Positions 18,857 to 30,292 of a stretch of 55,966 nucleotides of DNA are shown here, piece by piece; positions within the stretch are counted from its first letter, which is position 1, and each line of letters starts with the position of its first letter. The DNA lies in assembly GCA_947494965.1 (NCBI GenBank), contig CANLWV010000003.1:235252-291217 (forward strand), written 5' to 3'. The stretch comes from an uncultured Salinicoccus sp. Its GTDB lineage: Bacteria; Bacillota; Bacilli; Staphylococcales; Salinicoccaceae. A program made the translations under genes and the position numbers. Under the pieces are notes generated by a model that saw nothing but the letters and a program-made list of their open reading frames with translations, was not told the origin of the DNA and ran no database searches.

Positions 18857-20245
18857 TTAGTTCGGCGGGATATAGCCGTCATCGTAACCTCTATTGTCCT
18901 GGTCGAAGAAACTGCTGTAGGATTTATTGAAGATCAGCTTGACGGTACCCGTTGGTCCGTTACGGTGCTTGGCCAGGATGATTTCAATCTCGTCCTGTTC
19001 CTTCTGCGCGCCTTCAGCCTCCTCTTCACCGTCGCCTCGCGTATAGTAATCCTCCCTGTACAGGAAGGCGACGATGTCGGCATCCTGCTCAATTGAACCG
19101 GATTCACGCAAGTCACTCATCATCGGCCGCTTGTCCTGCCGCGTCTCCACACTACGGGAGAGTTGGCTCAGTGCTATGACCGGACATTCCATCTCGCGTG
19201 CCAATGCCTTCAGCATACGTGAAATCTCCGATACTTCCTGCTGACGGTTATCGCTGCGCTTACTGCTCGAGCCTTGGATCAGCTGAAGGTAATCGATGAT
19301 CACCATATCCAGACCATGCTCCTGCTTCAGGCGCATGCATTTCGAGCGGATGTCGTTGACACGTATCCCCGGTGAATCATCTATGAAGATCTTCGATTCC
19401 GCGAGACTGCTTATTGCAGTCGTGAAATTATCCCAATCATCATGTCCGAGATTCCCTTGACGCAGCTTTGTCGCATCAATCATGCCCTGGCTTGAGATCA
19501 TCCTTGAAACAAGCTGATCGGCCCCCATCTCAAGCGAGAATATCGCCACAGTATGATTCTCGGCCGAAGTGCCGGCATGGCCTGCAATATTCAAGGCGAA
19601 GGCCGTCTTACCCATGGAAGGGCGGGCGGCGAGGATGATCAGATCATTGCGGTTGAATCCTGATGTCATGAAGTCAAGGTCCCGGTAGCCGGTCGGGATA
19701 CCGGTTGTAGTATCCGTCTGGCCGGCCCTGGCCTCGACCTGCTCGTAGACTTCGTGGACGACGGACTTCATGGACTTGAATCCTTCATTCCGCCGGCTTT
19801 CGGATATCGACATGATTCTTGACTCGGCCTCAGTCAGCAGATCTTCTATCTCTGCATCCTCCGAAAACCCTTCATTGGCGATTTCTTCAGCTGTCTGGAT
19901 CAATTTTCTTTTAAGGGCATATTTTGCAACGATATCAACATAGAACGCCGCATTGCGGCTTGTGGGCACCACATTGGATAATTCCGCAAGATAGCGCGGT
20001 CCACCGACGGAATTGAGCACTTCCATACTTTTCAATTGTTCGATCAGGGTGACGACATCGATGTTCTGATGGTTTTCGCTCAGTATGCCCATAGCCTGAT
20101 AAATATGCCGGTGCTCCGAACGGTAAAAATCTTCGGGGTCCAGTGTCTCCGCGGTAGAAATGAAGATTTCCGGATTGATCAATATCGCACCGAGGACAGA
20201 CTGTTCCGCCTCCATGTTATGGGGCATCTGCTGATGTATATCCAA
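18857..20245 (-). CDS. dnaB: Replicative DNA helicase
   Basis: This is the hexameric replicative helicase (called DnaC in Bacillus and staphylococci). It has the N-terminal DnaB domain (PHNMEAEQSVLGAIL) and a RecA-like motor with Walker A ARPSMGKTAF and Walker B VIIDYLQLI. No ATG is available at the expected start. A TTG at 20245 has GGGGAGG eight bases upstream and gives 462 residues; another TTG at 20251 is too close to the ribosome site. It follows rplI by 21 bases and is probably in the gdpP-rplI-dnaB transcript. Confidence 0.96.
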   Translation of the reverse strand: MDIHQQMPHNMEAEQSVLGAILINPEIFISTAETLDPEDFYRSEHRHIYQAMGILSENHQNIDVVTLIEQLKSMEVLNSVGGPRYLAELSNVVPTSRNAAFYVDIVAKYALKRKLIQTAEEIANEGFSEDAEIEDLLTEAESRIMSISESRRNEGFKSMKSVVHEVYEQVEARAGQTDTTTGIPTGYRDLDFMTSGFNRNDLIILAARPSMGKTAFALNIAGHAGTSAENHTVAIFSLEMGADQLVSRMISSQGMIDATKLRQGNLGHDDWDNFTTAISSLAESKIFIDDSPGIRVNDIRSKCMRLKQEHGLDMVIIDYLQLIQGSSSKRSDNRQQEVSEISRMLKALAREMECPVIALSQLSRSVETRQDKRPMMSDLRESGSIEQDADIVAFLYREDYYTRGDGEEEAEGAQKEQDEIEIILAKHRNGPTGTVKLIFNKSYSSFFDQDNRGYDDGYIPPN

Positions 20246-20266
20246 TATCAATGCCTCCCCGGCTGA

Positions 20267-20713
20267 TTATTCTTCGACGACATGCACTTTGATTTCAGCA
20301 GAGACTTCCTGATGGAGTTTTACATTCATCTTGTGGTAGCCAAGGCTCTTCAATGGCTGTGACATATCGAGTTTCCTTTTATCCAATTTTATGCCGTGTT
20401 GCTTCTCATAGGCTTCCTTCACCTGTTTTGAACTGATTGAGCCGAACAGGCGACCGTCTTCGCCGGCCTTAGTCTTGACTTCGACTTCTTTTTCTTCCAA
20501 TTCTTGCTTCAGTGCCTTCGCATCTTCCAATTCCTGCTTGGCTTTTTCGGCTTTGGCTTCTTTTTCTGCTTCTAGTTTTGCCAAGTTGCCAGGTGTGGCT
20601 TCTTCAGCCAATCCTTTCTTAAGAAGGTAGTTTTGGGCGTAACCTGTCGCCACTTCCTTCACTTCACCTTTTTTACCTTTATTCTTTACATCGCTCAGAA
20701 AGATCACTTTCAT
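20267..20713 (-). CDS. rplI: 50S ribosomal protein L9
   Basis: The 148-residue protein has the L9 N-terminal domain ([21 protein letters not shown], then [13 protein letters not shown]), the long connecting helix, and the C-terminal rRNA-binding domain with DGRLFGS. It binds 23S rRNA at the L1 stalk base. Its start overlaps the gdpP stop by four bases (ATGA), indicating coupled translation. Length is normal and the neighbourhood gdpP-rplI-dnaB is conserved in the group. Confidence 0.98.
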   Translation of the reverse strand: MKVIFLSDVKNKGKKGEVKEVATGYAQNYLLKKGLAEEATPGNLAKLEAEKEAKAEKAKQELEDAKALKQELEEKEVEVKTKAGEDGRLFGSISSKQVKEAYEKQHGIKLDKRKLDMSQPLKSLGYHKMNVKLHQEVSAEIKVHVVEE

Positions 20714-22686
20714 TCTTCTTCACTCCCGTTATAAAGTATATCGTCTATTGTTTCTATCAATTCTTCGTAAAGTTCATCCATCGTTTTATCTGTGACGCGT
20801 GTTGCGGCGTTGGACAAGTGTCCACCTCCGCCCAAGGCCTCCATGACCAGCTGGACGTTGACCTCCCCGAACGAGCGCGCAGATATGCCAATCGACTCGT
20901 CTTCTCTTATCGCCATGACGAATGAAGCCTGGACGCCTTCAATCTGCAGAAGCTGGTCGGCAGCCTGGGCGACTGTGACAGGGTGATAGGTCATCGATGG
21001 GTCGGCCTTGACTATGGCGATGCCATTGTCCCTGATTTCAGCGGACTTGATGAGGTCGCTCCGCGCAATATAGGTGTCTATATCGTCCTTCAGGAAGGTC
21101 TGCGCCAATACCGGATCTGCGCCCTGGCTCCTCAGGAAGCTTGCCGCATCGAATGTCCGAGAACCGGTACGCAGCGTATAGTTCCTTGTATCTACAATGA
21201 TGCCGGTCAGCATGACCGTCGCTTCCAGACGAGACAGCTTCTGTTCCTTATTCTGGTACTCCAGCATCTCCGCCACCAGTTCACTCGCACTCGATGCATA
21301 AGGTTCCATATACACAAGGAGCGGATTTGAGATGAAATCATCGGAACGCCGGTGGTGGTCGATGATTACTTTCCGTGTGGCCTTGTTGAGGAGAACCTCA
21401 TCGAGCACCATGCTTGGACGGTGGGTATCGACGACGACGACCGTCGTCTTCGAATTCATCTTTTCCCATGCCTCTTCAGAGGTCACGAATATTTCCATCA
21501 GATCTTCGCGCTTCTCGAGTTCATTCATCATCCTCTGAAGCGTTTCGTCGATATCTTCATCATTGAGCACGATATTCGCTTCTATGCCATTCATGGAAGC
21601 CAATTTGGCTACGCCGATTGCGGAGCCGAGCGAATCCATGTCCGGGTGCTTATGCCCCATGATGAGCACGTTGTCACCTTCGAGGAGAAGGTCACGCAAG
21701 GCATGCGATATGACGCGCGCCTTGACCCGTGTCCGCTTCTCCATCGGATCCGTCTTGCCGCCGTAGAACCTGGCGTTGCCGTTCATCGTCTTGATGGCGA
21801 CCTGGTCCCCACCACGCCCCAATGCGAGGTCGAGGCTGGACTGGGCGAGTTCGCCGACTTCGATATAATCATCGGAACCTTCACCGATGCCGATGCTCAA
21901 TGTGATCTGTGCACCCAGTTCCTGCGTACGGTCACGCACTTCATCCAATAGGTTGAAGCGCGTATCTTCCATTTCGTTCAGACTTTTTGAATTCAGCAGC
22001 ACGATGAAACGATCCTGTGAAAATCGTCTGATGTAGATATGGTGATGATTGGCCCAATCGTTGATTATGTTCGTGATGTTGTTGTTCAATTCACTCTTTA
22101 GGGCCTCACTCATGTTCTGGGTGACCTCATCGTAGTTGTCGAGGAAAAGTATACCGATAACAGGCTGCTTCTCCTCAAGCTCCATCTCCTTACGACGCTG
22201 ATTGGTGATGTCGATCAGATGGAGGGCCTGAAACTTTTCGTCCCAATAGATCTTGTAGTGCTTGTCATTGTAGGTCGATTCCGTCGTCTGTATATTATTT
22301 GCCTTCAATGTGGTCATGACGTTCGGAAATAGGCGGTTGATCGGTACATTCAAGTTCTCTTTCGAGATTTCCTTGTACATGTAGTCATTCATCCACTCGA
22401 TTTCATCTTCATCATTCAGTATGATCAGCCCCATCGGCAATTCATCGATCGCATACTGCTTGCTGCCTGCGATATCCACCACCATCTGTCGGAAGCGGGT
22501 TTCGTTGAGGATGACCGATCGGTAGAGGTACAGGCTGAGAAGTGTCAGGAGAATGGCGCTTACGATCAGAAAGAGCAGACCGGTCCTGAAATGGTTGGTC
22601 AGGACAAATATATTCATGACCAGTATATGGAACGCTGCTATGGCGAATGGTATGAATACCATTCTCTTGTCCAGCACATTATACAT
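20710..22686 (-). CDS. gdpP: GdpP cyclic-di-AMP phosphodiesterase
   Basis: GdpP degrades cyclic di-AMP and so controls turgor, potassium uptake and beta-lactam tolerance. The protein of about 658 residues has two N-terminal membrane helices, a degenerate PAS domain (about 60-150), a degenerate GGDEF domain, and a DHH/DHHA1 phosphodiesterase domain. The latter has [24 protein letters not shown] and GGGGH. The ATG at 22686 is preferred because AAGGAAG is eight bases upstream; ATG 22692 or GTG 22695 are too close to it. It overlaps or abuts the yybS gene and the rplI start. Confidence 0.96.
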   Translation of the reverse strand: MYNVLDKRMVFIPFAIAAFHILVMNIFVLTNHFRTGLLFLIVSAILLTLLSLYLYRSVILNETRFRQMVVDIAGSKQYAIDELPMGLIILNDEDEIEWMNDYMYKEISKENLNVPINRLFPNVMTTLKANNIQTTESTYNDKHYKIYWDEKFQALHLIDITNQRRKEMELEEKQPVIGILFLDNYDEVTQNMSEALKSELNNNITNIINDWANHHHIYIRRFSQDRFIVLLNSKSLNEMEDTRFNLLDEVRDRTQELGAQITLSIGIGEGSDDYIEVGELAQSSLDLALGRGGDQVAIKTMNGNARFYGGKTDPMEKRTRVKARVISHALRDLLLEGDNVLIMGHKHPDMDSLGSAIGVAKLASMNGIEANIVLNDEDIDETLQRMMNELEKREDLMEIFVTSEEAWEKMNSKTTVVVVDTHRPSMVLDEVLLNKATRKVIIDHHRRSDDFISNPLLVYMEPYASSASELVAEMLEYQNKEQKLSRLEATVMLTGIIVDTRNYTLRTGSRTFDAASFLRSQGADPVLAQTFLKDDIDTYIARSDLIKSAEIRDNGIAIVKADPSMTYHPVTVAQAADQLLQIEGVQASFVMAIREDESIGISARSFGEVNVQLVMEALGGGGHLSNAATRVTDKTMDELYEELIETIDDILYNGSEEE

Positions 22687-22691
22687 TCTCA

Positions 22692-23609
22692 TCACTTCCT
22701 TTTTGTCAGTAATAGTTTCCTGAACCTGAAGATCATTTCAAATATGCCGATAAGCAGCGTAATTGGCCTGAGTAGGGCAAACGGCACCAGCAGTGCAATC
22801 GATAGAGCCTTGTTAAGCTTCTTTTCCATGAAAAAGAAATAGAGGAAGCTTAGGCCATGGAGAAACAGGGCCCATTCCATGACAACCATTATATTTCCAA
22901 TGGTCGACTGAGCTGCACCTTCAGTTGTAAAGAATGATACTATAAACAGAATCAAAAATAAATGCAGCACGAACCTTGGGAATATCCATTCCTTGAAGGA
23001 ACGGTATTTCCACAGCTTCACATCTGTTGAAGCAAAGAGGACCCGTTGCATCAGAACCGTGTAGAGCGCAATCAGAAACGACAGTACGGTGATATGCGCC
23101 GGCAGGTTGATGAACAGCTGGTCCATCGTACTTTGGATGAGGCCGCTATCAAGCGTAGATGACGCGATGGAACCATACATCTCAACTTGTTCAATATACC
23201 AGTTGCGGATATTCAGGTAGGTTTCTGACAGCGGCTGGATATACCCAAGCCCCTGAAGCAAGTTCAATCCCCCGATCGTACTGATCATAAGCGCAGCCGT
23301 CAAATAGAAGAGTGTGAGTTCCTGCGAGTCTTCATTTTTCAAAGTCCTATGAAGGACTGTTGCCACTATATATAATACCACAAACCACAGCCAAGAATCT
23401 GGCGAAAGCAGTAGGATGGCAGGTATCAGGAAACTGATGAAAGTCAGCCAAAAGTGGTAATTGGACTGATGTTTCAACCTGACTAGGAAAAAAGCTGCGA
23501 ATGGCAGCAGGACTGCTCCAAAAAGCAGGCTGATGTCTGTGAGGGTGATGAACACAAAGACAGTGAACAGCACCAGCATAAGTTGAAGCATCGATACTTG
23601 TCTATTCAA
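22692..23609 (-). CDS. DUF2232 (YybS-like) membrane protein
   Basis: This protein of about 305 residues is very hydrophobic, with about eight membrane helices, and matches the DUF2232/YybS family encoded before gdpP in staphylococci and bacilli. Function is unknown. An upstream in-frame ATG at 23663 would run through the serS terminator, so it is unlikely. The TTG at 23609 has TTGGAGG nine bases upstream and begins the protein NRQVSMLQLMLVLF just before the first helix. The stop overlaps the possible gdpP starts. Confidence 0.88.
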   Translation of the reverse strand: MNRQVSMLQLMLVLFTVFVFITLTDISLLFGAVLLPFAAFFLVRLKHQSNYHFWLTFISFLIPAILLLSPDSWLWFVVLYIVATVLHRTLKNEDSQELTLFYLTAALMISTIGGLNLLQGLGYIQPLSETYLNIRNWYIEQVEMYGSIASSTLDSGLIQSTMDQLFINLPAHITVLSFLIALYTVLMQRVLFASTDVKLWKYRSFKEWIFPRFVLHLFLILFIVSFFTTEGAAQSTIGNIMVVMEWALFLHGLSFLYFFFMEKKLNKALSIALLVPFALLRPITLLIGIFEMIFRFRKLLLTKRK

Positions 23610-23624
23610 ATTTCTGCGCCTCCA

Positions 23625-23657
23625 AAAATAAAATAAAGCCCCTAAACGAATAGGAGC
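23625..23657 (-). terminator. serS terminator
   Basis: On the minus strand GCTCCTA pairs with TAGGGGC over a 6-base loop, followed by TTTATTTTATTTTT. It starts about 14 bases after the serS stop, before the yybS start. Confidence 0.75.
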
Positions 23658-23671
23658 ATCCATTAGTACTA

Positions 23672-24964
<1,293 letters not shown>

Positions 24965-24983
24965 CTATTTTGAAATAAAAGAA

Positions 24984-25193
24984 ACCACGCCCCGGAAAGG
25001 GACGTGGTATACGCGTTGCCACCCTAATTTGATGCTGTGCATCATCTTGAACATTTAACGGTACAGGATACCGGCCACTCTTTTACCCAAGGACGGAAAT
25101 TCATGTTCGCCTGCAGTCATTTTCACCACCCATGACTTCTCTGTAAACAAGCTGTACACTACTGCTTCCTTGCGAGTGACTGCTATTCAACTT
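24984..25193 (-). promoter_or_regulatory. T-box riboswitch leader of serS
   Basis: The leader contains the T-box sequence AGGGTGGCAACGCG (25012-25025). A stem I can be formed by GCAGTCA with TGACTGC, with the usual GGTGGTGAAA element inside. A terminator hairpin ACCACGTCCC/GGGGCGTGGT (24984-25008) is followed by TTCTTTTATTT. Uncharged tRNA-Ser should bind and favour the antiterminator, allowing serS transcription. I do not assign the specifier codon with confidence. Confidence 0.9.
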
Positions 25194-25199
25194 TTCTTC

Positions 25200-25228
25200 A
25201 TTCTATTATGAACAGCATGTAAATGCAA
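25200..25228 (-). promoter_or_regulatory. serS leader promoter
   Basis: TTGCAT and TAGAAT are spaced by 17 bases on the minus strand, just upstream of the T-box leader and just after the hutI stop. Confidence 0.6.
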
Positions 25229-25233
25229 GTCCA

Positions 25234-26469
25234 TCAATTCGTAAGGAGTCCTGGCTGCCTGTAGACCACCTGGCCTTTAGCGAGGACGGTATGGGCATGG
25301 TTGACCCCGTAGTGGTAGGGGATATATTCATGGTTCGGTGCATCCCATAGGACGATATCAGCATCGTCTCCCACTTCAAGCGTCCCTTTGTCCGCATCGA
25401 TCGCGTGGGCCGCATTGACAGTTACCGCATTCCATATTTCATTAGGTGTCATCTTCAGTTTGAGGCTTGCGATCGCCATGATCATCTGCAGGTTGTCGGT
25501 TACGCAGCTTCCCGGGTTATAATCGGTGGCCAGGCTTACGGCACCGCCGTTTGCTATCATGCCGCGCGCATCTGCATATTCCTCCTTGCCAAGGTAGAAT
25601 GTCGTACCCGGCAGCAGCACTGCTACTGTGTCACTGTCACCAAGCTGTCTTTTGCCTTCATCACTCGCTGCGACCAGATGGTCTGCGCTGATCGCATTCT
25701 GCTCGATGGCGAGTTCCAGTCCGCCAAGCGGGTCGATTTCATCAGCATGTATTTTGACCCTCATGCCTTTTTCATTTGCCGCTTCCATATACTTCCTCGA
25801 CTGCTCGATGGTGAAGACACCCGTTTCACAGAAGATATCTGCAAAATCCGCGTAGTCTTTCACCTCATCCAACAGATCGATCATTTCATCCAGGAAAGCT
25901 TCGCTGTCGGCCCCTTTAGGGATGGCGTGCGGCCCGAGGAATGTGTGGCGCATCGTCAACGGGAATTTTTCAGCTATTTCCCGGGAAACTTCCAGCTGCT
26001 TTAATTCATTTTCCCGGTCAAGGCCGTATCCGCTCTTACTTTCTACAGTCAACACCCCGTACTGGATCATACGGATGATATTCTTTGAGGCTTTATCGAA
26101 CAATTCCTGATGCGTTGCCTTTTTCGTCTGTTCGACCGTATTGAGGATGCCGCCGCCTTGTTCCAGAATGGTCAAATAATCCACTCCTTGGCGTTTTAGG
26201 GCCATCTCATGTTCACGGGAACCGCCATGCACCACATGGGTATGGGGATCGACCAGGGCAGGGGAGGCGATCATACCTGCCGCATCGATTGTTTCAGATG
26301 CTTGATAGTCATCCGTTTCTGCACCACGGTAGACCACCTTATCATCTTTGATGACGATCATTGCCTGATCGATGATTTCAAGTTCATCCATCTCTTTGCC
26401 TTTTAATGGTCCGTCGCTCTTCTTCGGCAACAACAGTGATTTTATATTTTTTATGATGATATCATTCAT
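25234..26469 (-). CDS. hutI: Imidazolonepropionase
   Basis: HutI opens the imidazolone ring to give N-formimino-glutamate, the third step of histidine breakdown. The 411-residue amidohydrolase has the metal motif [10 protein letters not shown], further histidines at [11 protein letters not shown] and KIHADEID, and ATDYNPGSC near the C-terminus. It starts on the TAATG overlap with hutU. It is the last gene of hutPHUI; no terminator is seen before the serS promoter. A near-perfect Noc-binding sequence lies in the gene at 25976. Confidence 0.96.
   Translation of the reverse strand: MNDIIIKNIKSLLLPKKSDGPLKGKEMDELEIIDQAMIVIKDDKVVYRGAETDDYQASETIDAAGMIASPALVDPHTHVVHGGSREHEMALKRQGVDYLTILEQGGGILNTVEQTKKATHQELFDKASKNIIRMIQYGVLTVESKSGYGLDRENELKQLEVSREIAEKFPLTMRHTFLGPHAIPKGADSEAFLDEMIDLLDEVKDYADFADIFCETGVFTIEQSRKYMEAANEKGMRVKIHADEIDPLGGLELAIEQNAISADHLVAASDEGKRQLGDSDTVAVLLPGTTFYLGKEEYADARGMIANGGAVSLATDYNPGSCVTDNLQMIMAIASLKLKMTPNEIWNAVTVNAAHAIDADKGTLEVGDDADIVLWDAPNHEYIPYHYGVNHAHTVLAKGQVVYRQPGLLTN
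25976..25989. other. Candidate Noc-binding site in hutI
   Basis: ATTTCCCGGGAAAC matches 13 of 14 bases of the Noc-binding consensus ATTTCCCGGGAAAT known from B. subtilis. A noc gene is present at 44733. Being inside a coding sequence is normal for these sites. Confidence 0.6.
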
Positions 26470-28127
26470 TATTCATTCTCCTTTAGCATCGGTATTTGTA
26501 CACCTTTCTCTTGAGCAGTATCCACCGCAATGTCATACCCTGCATCAACATGACGTGCGACACCCATGCCGGGATCGCTCGTCAACACGCGTTCCAGCCG
26601 TCTTTTTGCATTGTCGGTGCCATCTGCAACAACCACCATTCCAGCATGGAGCGAGTAGCCCATGCCTACGCCGCCGCCGTGATGGACACTGATCCATGAT
26701 CCACCTGCTGCTGTATTTACCAGGGCATTCAGTATCGCCCAGTCACCGACGGCGTCACTGCCATCTTTCATACTCTCTGTTTCCCGATTGGGGCTCGCCA
26801 CGGATCCGCTGTCCAGATGATCCCGTCCAATGACTACGGGTGCTGATATCTCACCATTTGCGACCATTTCATTCAACGCGAGACCCATTTTCGCCCGCTC
26901 CCCATATCCTAGCCAGGCAATTCTGGAAGGCAGACCCTGGAAGGCGATCTTCTCCTGGGCCATATCCAGCCACCTCAACAGTTTTTCGTTATCCGGGAAC
27001 AGTTCGCGCATCTTGTCGTCCGCGGCTTTGATATCTTCCGGATCGCCGCTCAGCGCCGCAAAGCGGAAAGGCCCTTTGCCTTCACAGAACAGGGGCCGGA
27101 TGTAGGCTGGGACGAACCCCGGGAAGTCGAATGCATCTTCAACGCCTGCATCATGCGCCACTTGGCGGATATTGTTGCCGTAGTCGAAGACGATGGCACC
27201 TTTTTCCTGGAATTCCAGCATAGCCTGTACATGGGCCGCCATTGAAGCGGATGAAAGCTTCACATATTCCTTAGGGTCTGCATGCCTCAATTCAGCTGCC
27301 GCTTCCAGGCTGTAACCTTCCGGCACATAGCCGTTTAGAGGATCATGGGCAGAAGTCTGGTCGGTCACTATATCTATTTTGAAGCCCCGCCTTAAGATTT
27401 CATGATGGACTTCAGCAGCATTGCCGAGCAGGCCGATCGATAACGCCTCCCCCTTATTCTTCGCCGCTTCAGCCATCTCCAGCGCCTCATCGAGAGAAGA
27501 GGTCTTTTTATCGAGATAACGGGTATCCAGTCGCTTATCAATACGCGTCTCATCCACTTCCACACAAATGGCCACCCCTTCATTCATCGTGACAGCAAGC
27601 GGTTGGGCACCTCCCATGCCACCAAGGCCTGCCGTCAGAGTGATCGTGCCACGCATCGTACCGCCATAGTTCTGATTCGCCAGTTCGGCAAACGTTTCGT
27701 ATGTACCCTGGACGATGCCTTGGGAGCCGATGTATATCCAGCTTCCCGCCGTCATTTGGCCGTACATCATAAGGCCTTTTTTATCGAGCTCATGGAAATG
27801 GTCCCATGTCGCCCATTTCGGCACCAGTACGGAATTTGACATGAGGACGCGCGGCGCTTCTTCATGTGTCTTGAATACGGCCACTGGCTTACCTGACTGG
27901 ACCAGCATCGTTTCATCCTTCTCGAGATTGCGCAACGTGCGTTCAATCGCTTCAAAGGCTTCCCAGTTTCGCGCCGCCTTGCCGATGCCGCCGTAGACGA
28001 CCAGATCTTCAGGACGTTCCGCCACTTCAGGATCGAGGTTGTTGTACAACATGCGTAAAGCTGCCTCCTGCTCCCATCCCTTACATTCGATTTCCAGACC
28101 TTTTTTTGCAGTTATTTTTCTAGACAT
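26469..28127 (-). CDS. hutU: Urocanate hydratase
   Basis: HutU converts urocanate to imidazolone propionate using tightly bound NAD+. The 552-residue protein has the family length. It contains [11 protein letters not shown] near residue 43, the NAD-related [26 protein letters not shown], and the C-terminal [16 protein letters not shown]. The start [18 protein letters not shown] at 28127 is chosen with AGGGGTGG upstream; the longer open frame upstream lies inside hutH. It overlaps hutH by 8 bases and hutI by one, so translation is coupled. Confidence 0.97.
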   Translation of the reverse strand: MSRKITAKKGLEIECKGWEQEAALRMLYNNLDPEVAERPEDLVVYGGIGKAARNWEAFEAIERTLRNLEKDETMLVQSGKPVAVFKTHEEAPRVLMSNSVLVPKWATWDHFHELDKKGLMMYGQMTAGSWIYIGSQGIVQGTYETFAELANQNYGGTMRGTITLTAGLGGMGGAQPLAVTMNEGVAICVEVDETRIDKRLDTRYLDKKTSSLDEALEMAEAAKNKGEALSIGLLGNAAEVHHEILRRGFKIDIVTDQTSAHDPLNGYVPEGYSLEAAAELRHADPKEYVKLSSASMAAHVQAMLEFQEKGAIVFDYGNNIRQVAHDAGVEDAFDFPGFVPAYIRPLFCEGKGPFRFAALSGDPEDIKAADDKMRELFPDNEKLLRWLDMAQEKIAFQGLPSRIAWLGYGERAKMGLALNEMVANGEISAPVVIGRDHLDSGSVASPNRETESMKDGSDAVGDWAILNALVNTAAGGSWISVHHGGGVGMGYSLHAGMVVVADGTDNAKRRLERVLTSDPGMGVARHVDAGYDIAVDTAQEKGVQIPMLKENE

Positions 28128-29628
28128 ATTCTGCCACCCCTTTGATTTGTTTAAGTTCTTCAGACAATACTTTAATATCCTTACTGAAATTGCGGTCCTG
28201 ATTGATGAATGCGGCATGGCTACGGTATTCATCAAATTTTTCGCGTGTTTTCGGCGACAGTTTATCGTGCCCTTTAATTTCAACGGCCGTCAATGCGATG
28301 AACAGTTCGATTGCGATGACGTTCCGTACGTTATCGATGATATCTCTGGCGTGCCGGGCGCCTATCGTACCCATCGACACATGATCTTCCTGATTGGCCG
28401 AGGAGGGGATGGAGTCGACGCTTGCCGGGTGGGCGAGTGTCTTATTTTCGGATACTAGGCTTGCCGCTGCGTACTGAAGAATCATCGCCCCCGACTGCAA
28501 CCCTTCTTCTGGACTCAAAAAGGCAGGGAGATCGCCATTCAATGCAGGGTTGACGAGCCGTTCAATGCGTCTTTCAGAAATGTTGGCGACTTCACTGACA
28601 CCGATTTTGAGCAGGTCCATCGCAATCGCAATCGGCTGACCATGGAAATTCCCGCCGGAGATGACTTCCTCTTCTCCAAAAATCAACGGATTGTCGTTTG
28701 CCGCATTCATTTCTATCTCAATCTTTTCTTTTACATAAACCAAGGTCTGCAGGGAAGCACCGTGTACTTGCGGGATGCACCGCAGCGAATAGCCATCCTG
28801 TACACGCATTTCGCCCTGACGCGTCGTCAATCGGGAACCTTCGAGCAGGCCCCGCATACGTGCTGCGACATCGGTTTGTTCCTTGTAGCCACGTGAATGG
28901 TGCACCTTCTCATTGAATGCATCTGTAATGCCATTCAACGCCTGCAAGGTCAGAGCGGATATCCATAGGCTGTCGTCCATGATCTTTTCCGCTTCGATGT
29001 AATTGATGAGTCCTTGGGCAGTCATCGGCTGTGTGCCATTGATAAGTGCCAACCCTTCCTTCGCCTGCAAGGTGAGGGGGGTTAGGCCAGTTTCTGCGAG
29101 TATTTCTGATGATGGTCTGAGGGTGCCCTGGTAGAAAGCTTCGCCTTCCCCAATCAATGAAAGAGCGAGGTGGGAAAGGGGGGCAAGGTCTCCAGAAGCA
29201 CCAAGGGAACCCTGCTCAGGCACTTCCGGAATGATACGCTGATTGATGAACGCTTTTAATTGGTCCACCAACTCAACGGTAACGCCGGAATATCCTTTGA
29301 GGAGGGTGTTCAACCTGAGGACCATCATGGCGAGCACTGTCTTTTCAGCAAATGGTTTTCCCATGCCGCAGGCATGGGAGCGGATCAGGTTGACTTGAAG
29401 GTCGGTCGTTTTATCCTTTGAAACTCTGACATCGCAAAACAGGCCAAACCCCGTTGTGATGCCGTAGATGGTCTTTTCCTCCTCGATGATGCGCTCCACG
29501 GTCTTCCTGGATGCTCTGACATTCTGATACGCCTCATCCGAAATTTCGACTGTGCTGTGGTCATCCCTCAGAAATGTCTTCATCTTTTCGATGGTCAGTC
29601 CATTTCCGTCCAATGTTAAAACTGTCAT
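28120..29628 (-). CDS. hutH: Histidine ammonia-lyase
   Basis: HutH removes ammonia from histidine to give urocanate, the first step of histidine use. The 502-residue protein has the normal length and the A144-S145-G146 triad that cyclises to the MIO electrophile ([14 protein letters not shown]). Other motifs are YGITTGFG near 55-62 and the conserved NANDNPL. The ATG at 29628 has AAAGGAGG with good spacing. Between it and hutP lies a terminator with HutP-type recognition triplets, so transcription past this point should depend on histidine. Confidence 0.97.
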   Translation of the reverse strand: MTVLTLDGNGLTIEKMKTFLRDDHSTVEISDEAYQNVRASRKTVERIIEEEKTIYGITTGFGLFCDVRVSKDKTTDLQVNLIRSHACGMGKPFAEKTVLAMMVLRLNTLLKGYSGVTVELVDQLKAFINQRIIPEVPEQGSLGASGDLAPLSHLALSLIGEGEAFYQGTLRPSSEILAETGLTPLTLQAKEGLALINGTQPMTAQGLINYIEAEKIMDDSLWISALTLQALNGITDAFNEKVHHSRGYKEQTDVAARMRGLLEGSRLTTRQGEMRVQDGYSLRCIPQVHGASLQTLVYVKEKIEIEMNAANDNPLIFGEEEVISGGNFHGQPIAIAMDLLKIGVSEVANISERRIERLVNPALNGDLPAFLSPEEGLQSGAMILQYAAASLVSENKTLAHPASVDSIPSSANQEDHVSMGTIGARHARDIIDNVRNVIAIELFIALTAVEIKGHDKLSPKTREKFDEYRSHAAFINQDRNFSKDIKVLSEELKQIKGVAEYV

Positions 29629-29650
29629 AATGCTGCCTCCTTTTAGCAAT

Positions 29651-29707
29651 AAAAAAAGACACAATCATCCTGTTTGGATGGTTAGTGTCTCTAATGTCTA
29701 TTGTCTG
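29651..29707 (-). promoter_or_regulatory. HutP antiterminator target and terminator
   Basis: The transcript reads CAG-ACAA-TAG-ACAT-TAG (29707-29691), three NAG triplets with exact 4-base spacers, which is the site pattern of HutP. It runs directly into a hairpin (AGACACTAACCATCC with GGATGATTGTGTCT) ending in seven T residues (29651-29657). By analogy with B. subtilis, HutP bound to histidine and a divalent metal should open this terminator and allow hutHUI transcription. Confidence 0.85.
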
Positions 29708-29723
29708 TGACAAATATTCGATT

Positions 29724-30155
29724 CTATATATGGTTGATGCCAAGTCCGAGGGTCTCATGCTCCTTGCCTTTGATCGGCGCACCGATCGTGCCATAGAAAC
29801 ATACGGCAATCCACTCGCCTTCAGCGTCCTCAGTATAGGGACGGCCCCTCACTATCGAGAAGGTCAACCCGACTGTGCGCATGATTTCGCCGACGCTCAG
29901 CTTTCCCCGCGTGACCCCTTCTGCCGCTTCAATGATGGCGTGATAGAGCGCATGGGTCTCACGATAGACTTCTCCGTTGATGATGCCATTGCGTTTCGCC
30001 GCAGTTTCAACGGAAGAGATGACTTTCTTGAGATCCATTGAGCCGACTTTCCCGGTAGTCACCTGAAAAGCTGCATATTCCGGCATCAGCTGCTGGGCTG
30101 TTTCCTGATTCACTAAAGCAGTGAGTGTAGCGTATTTTCCGAATGACTGTTGCAT
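29724..30155 (-). CDS. hutP: HutP histidine-dependent antitermination protein
   Basis: HutP is an RNA-binding protein that, with L-histidine and Mg2+, disrupts a terminator upstream of hut structural genes. This 143-residue protein shows the family signature ETHALYHAIIEAAEGVTRG and the C-terminal HETLGLGINHI carrying ligand histidines. The ATG at 30155 has AGAGG six bases upstream; an ATG 15 bases earlier is possible. It is the first gene of hutPHUI. A sigma-A promoter overlapped by a cre site lies upstream. S. aureus, to my knowledge, does not have hutP here, so this operon form is closer to Bacillus. Confidence 0.95.
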   Translation of the reverse strand: MQQSFGKYATLTALVNQETAQQLMPEYAAFQVTTGKVGSMDLKKVISSVETAAKRNGIINGEVYRETHALYHAIIEAAEGVTRGKLSVGEIMRTVGLTFSIVRGRPYTEDAEGEWIAVCFYGTIGAPIKGKEHETLGLGINHI

Positions 30156-30212
30156 TTTATACCTCTTCATTTCATTTATGGCGGTTCACTAAATTCTCTG
30201 ATAACTGATTTC

Positions 30213-30241
30213 ATTATAGCGCTTCCATTCACAGAGTGCAA
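30213..30241 (-). promoter_or_regulatory. hut operon promoter with overlapping cre site
   Basis: TTGCAC and TATAAT are spaced by 17 bases on the minus strand. TGGAAGCGCTATAA (30214-30227) fits the CcpA cre pattern TGNAANCGNTNNCA at all but one fixed position and covers the -10 box, so CcpA would block RNA polymerase when preferred sugars are available. Confidence 0.8.
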
Positions 30242-30250
30242 TTCTGCATA

Positions 30251-30283
30251 TAAAAATCCCTCCTGCCATATGACAGGAGGGAT
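30251..30283 (-). terminator. gyrA terminator
   Basis: A perfect 10-base stem (ATCCCTCCTG with CAGGAGGGAT) and an 8-base loop are followed by T residues on the minus strand, nine bases after the gyrA stop. Confidence 0.88.
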
Positions 30284-30292
30284 GGGGTGGAC

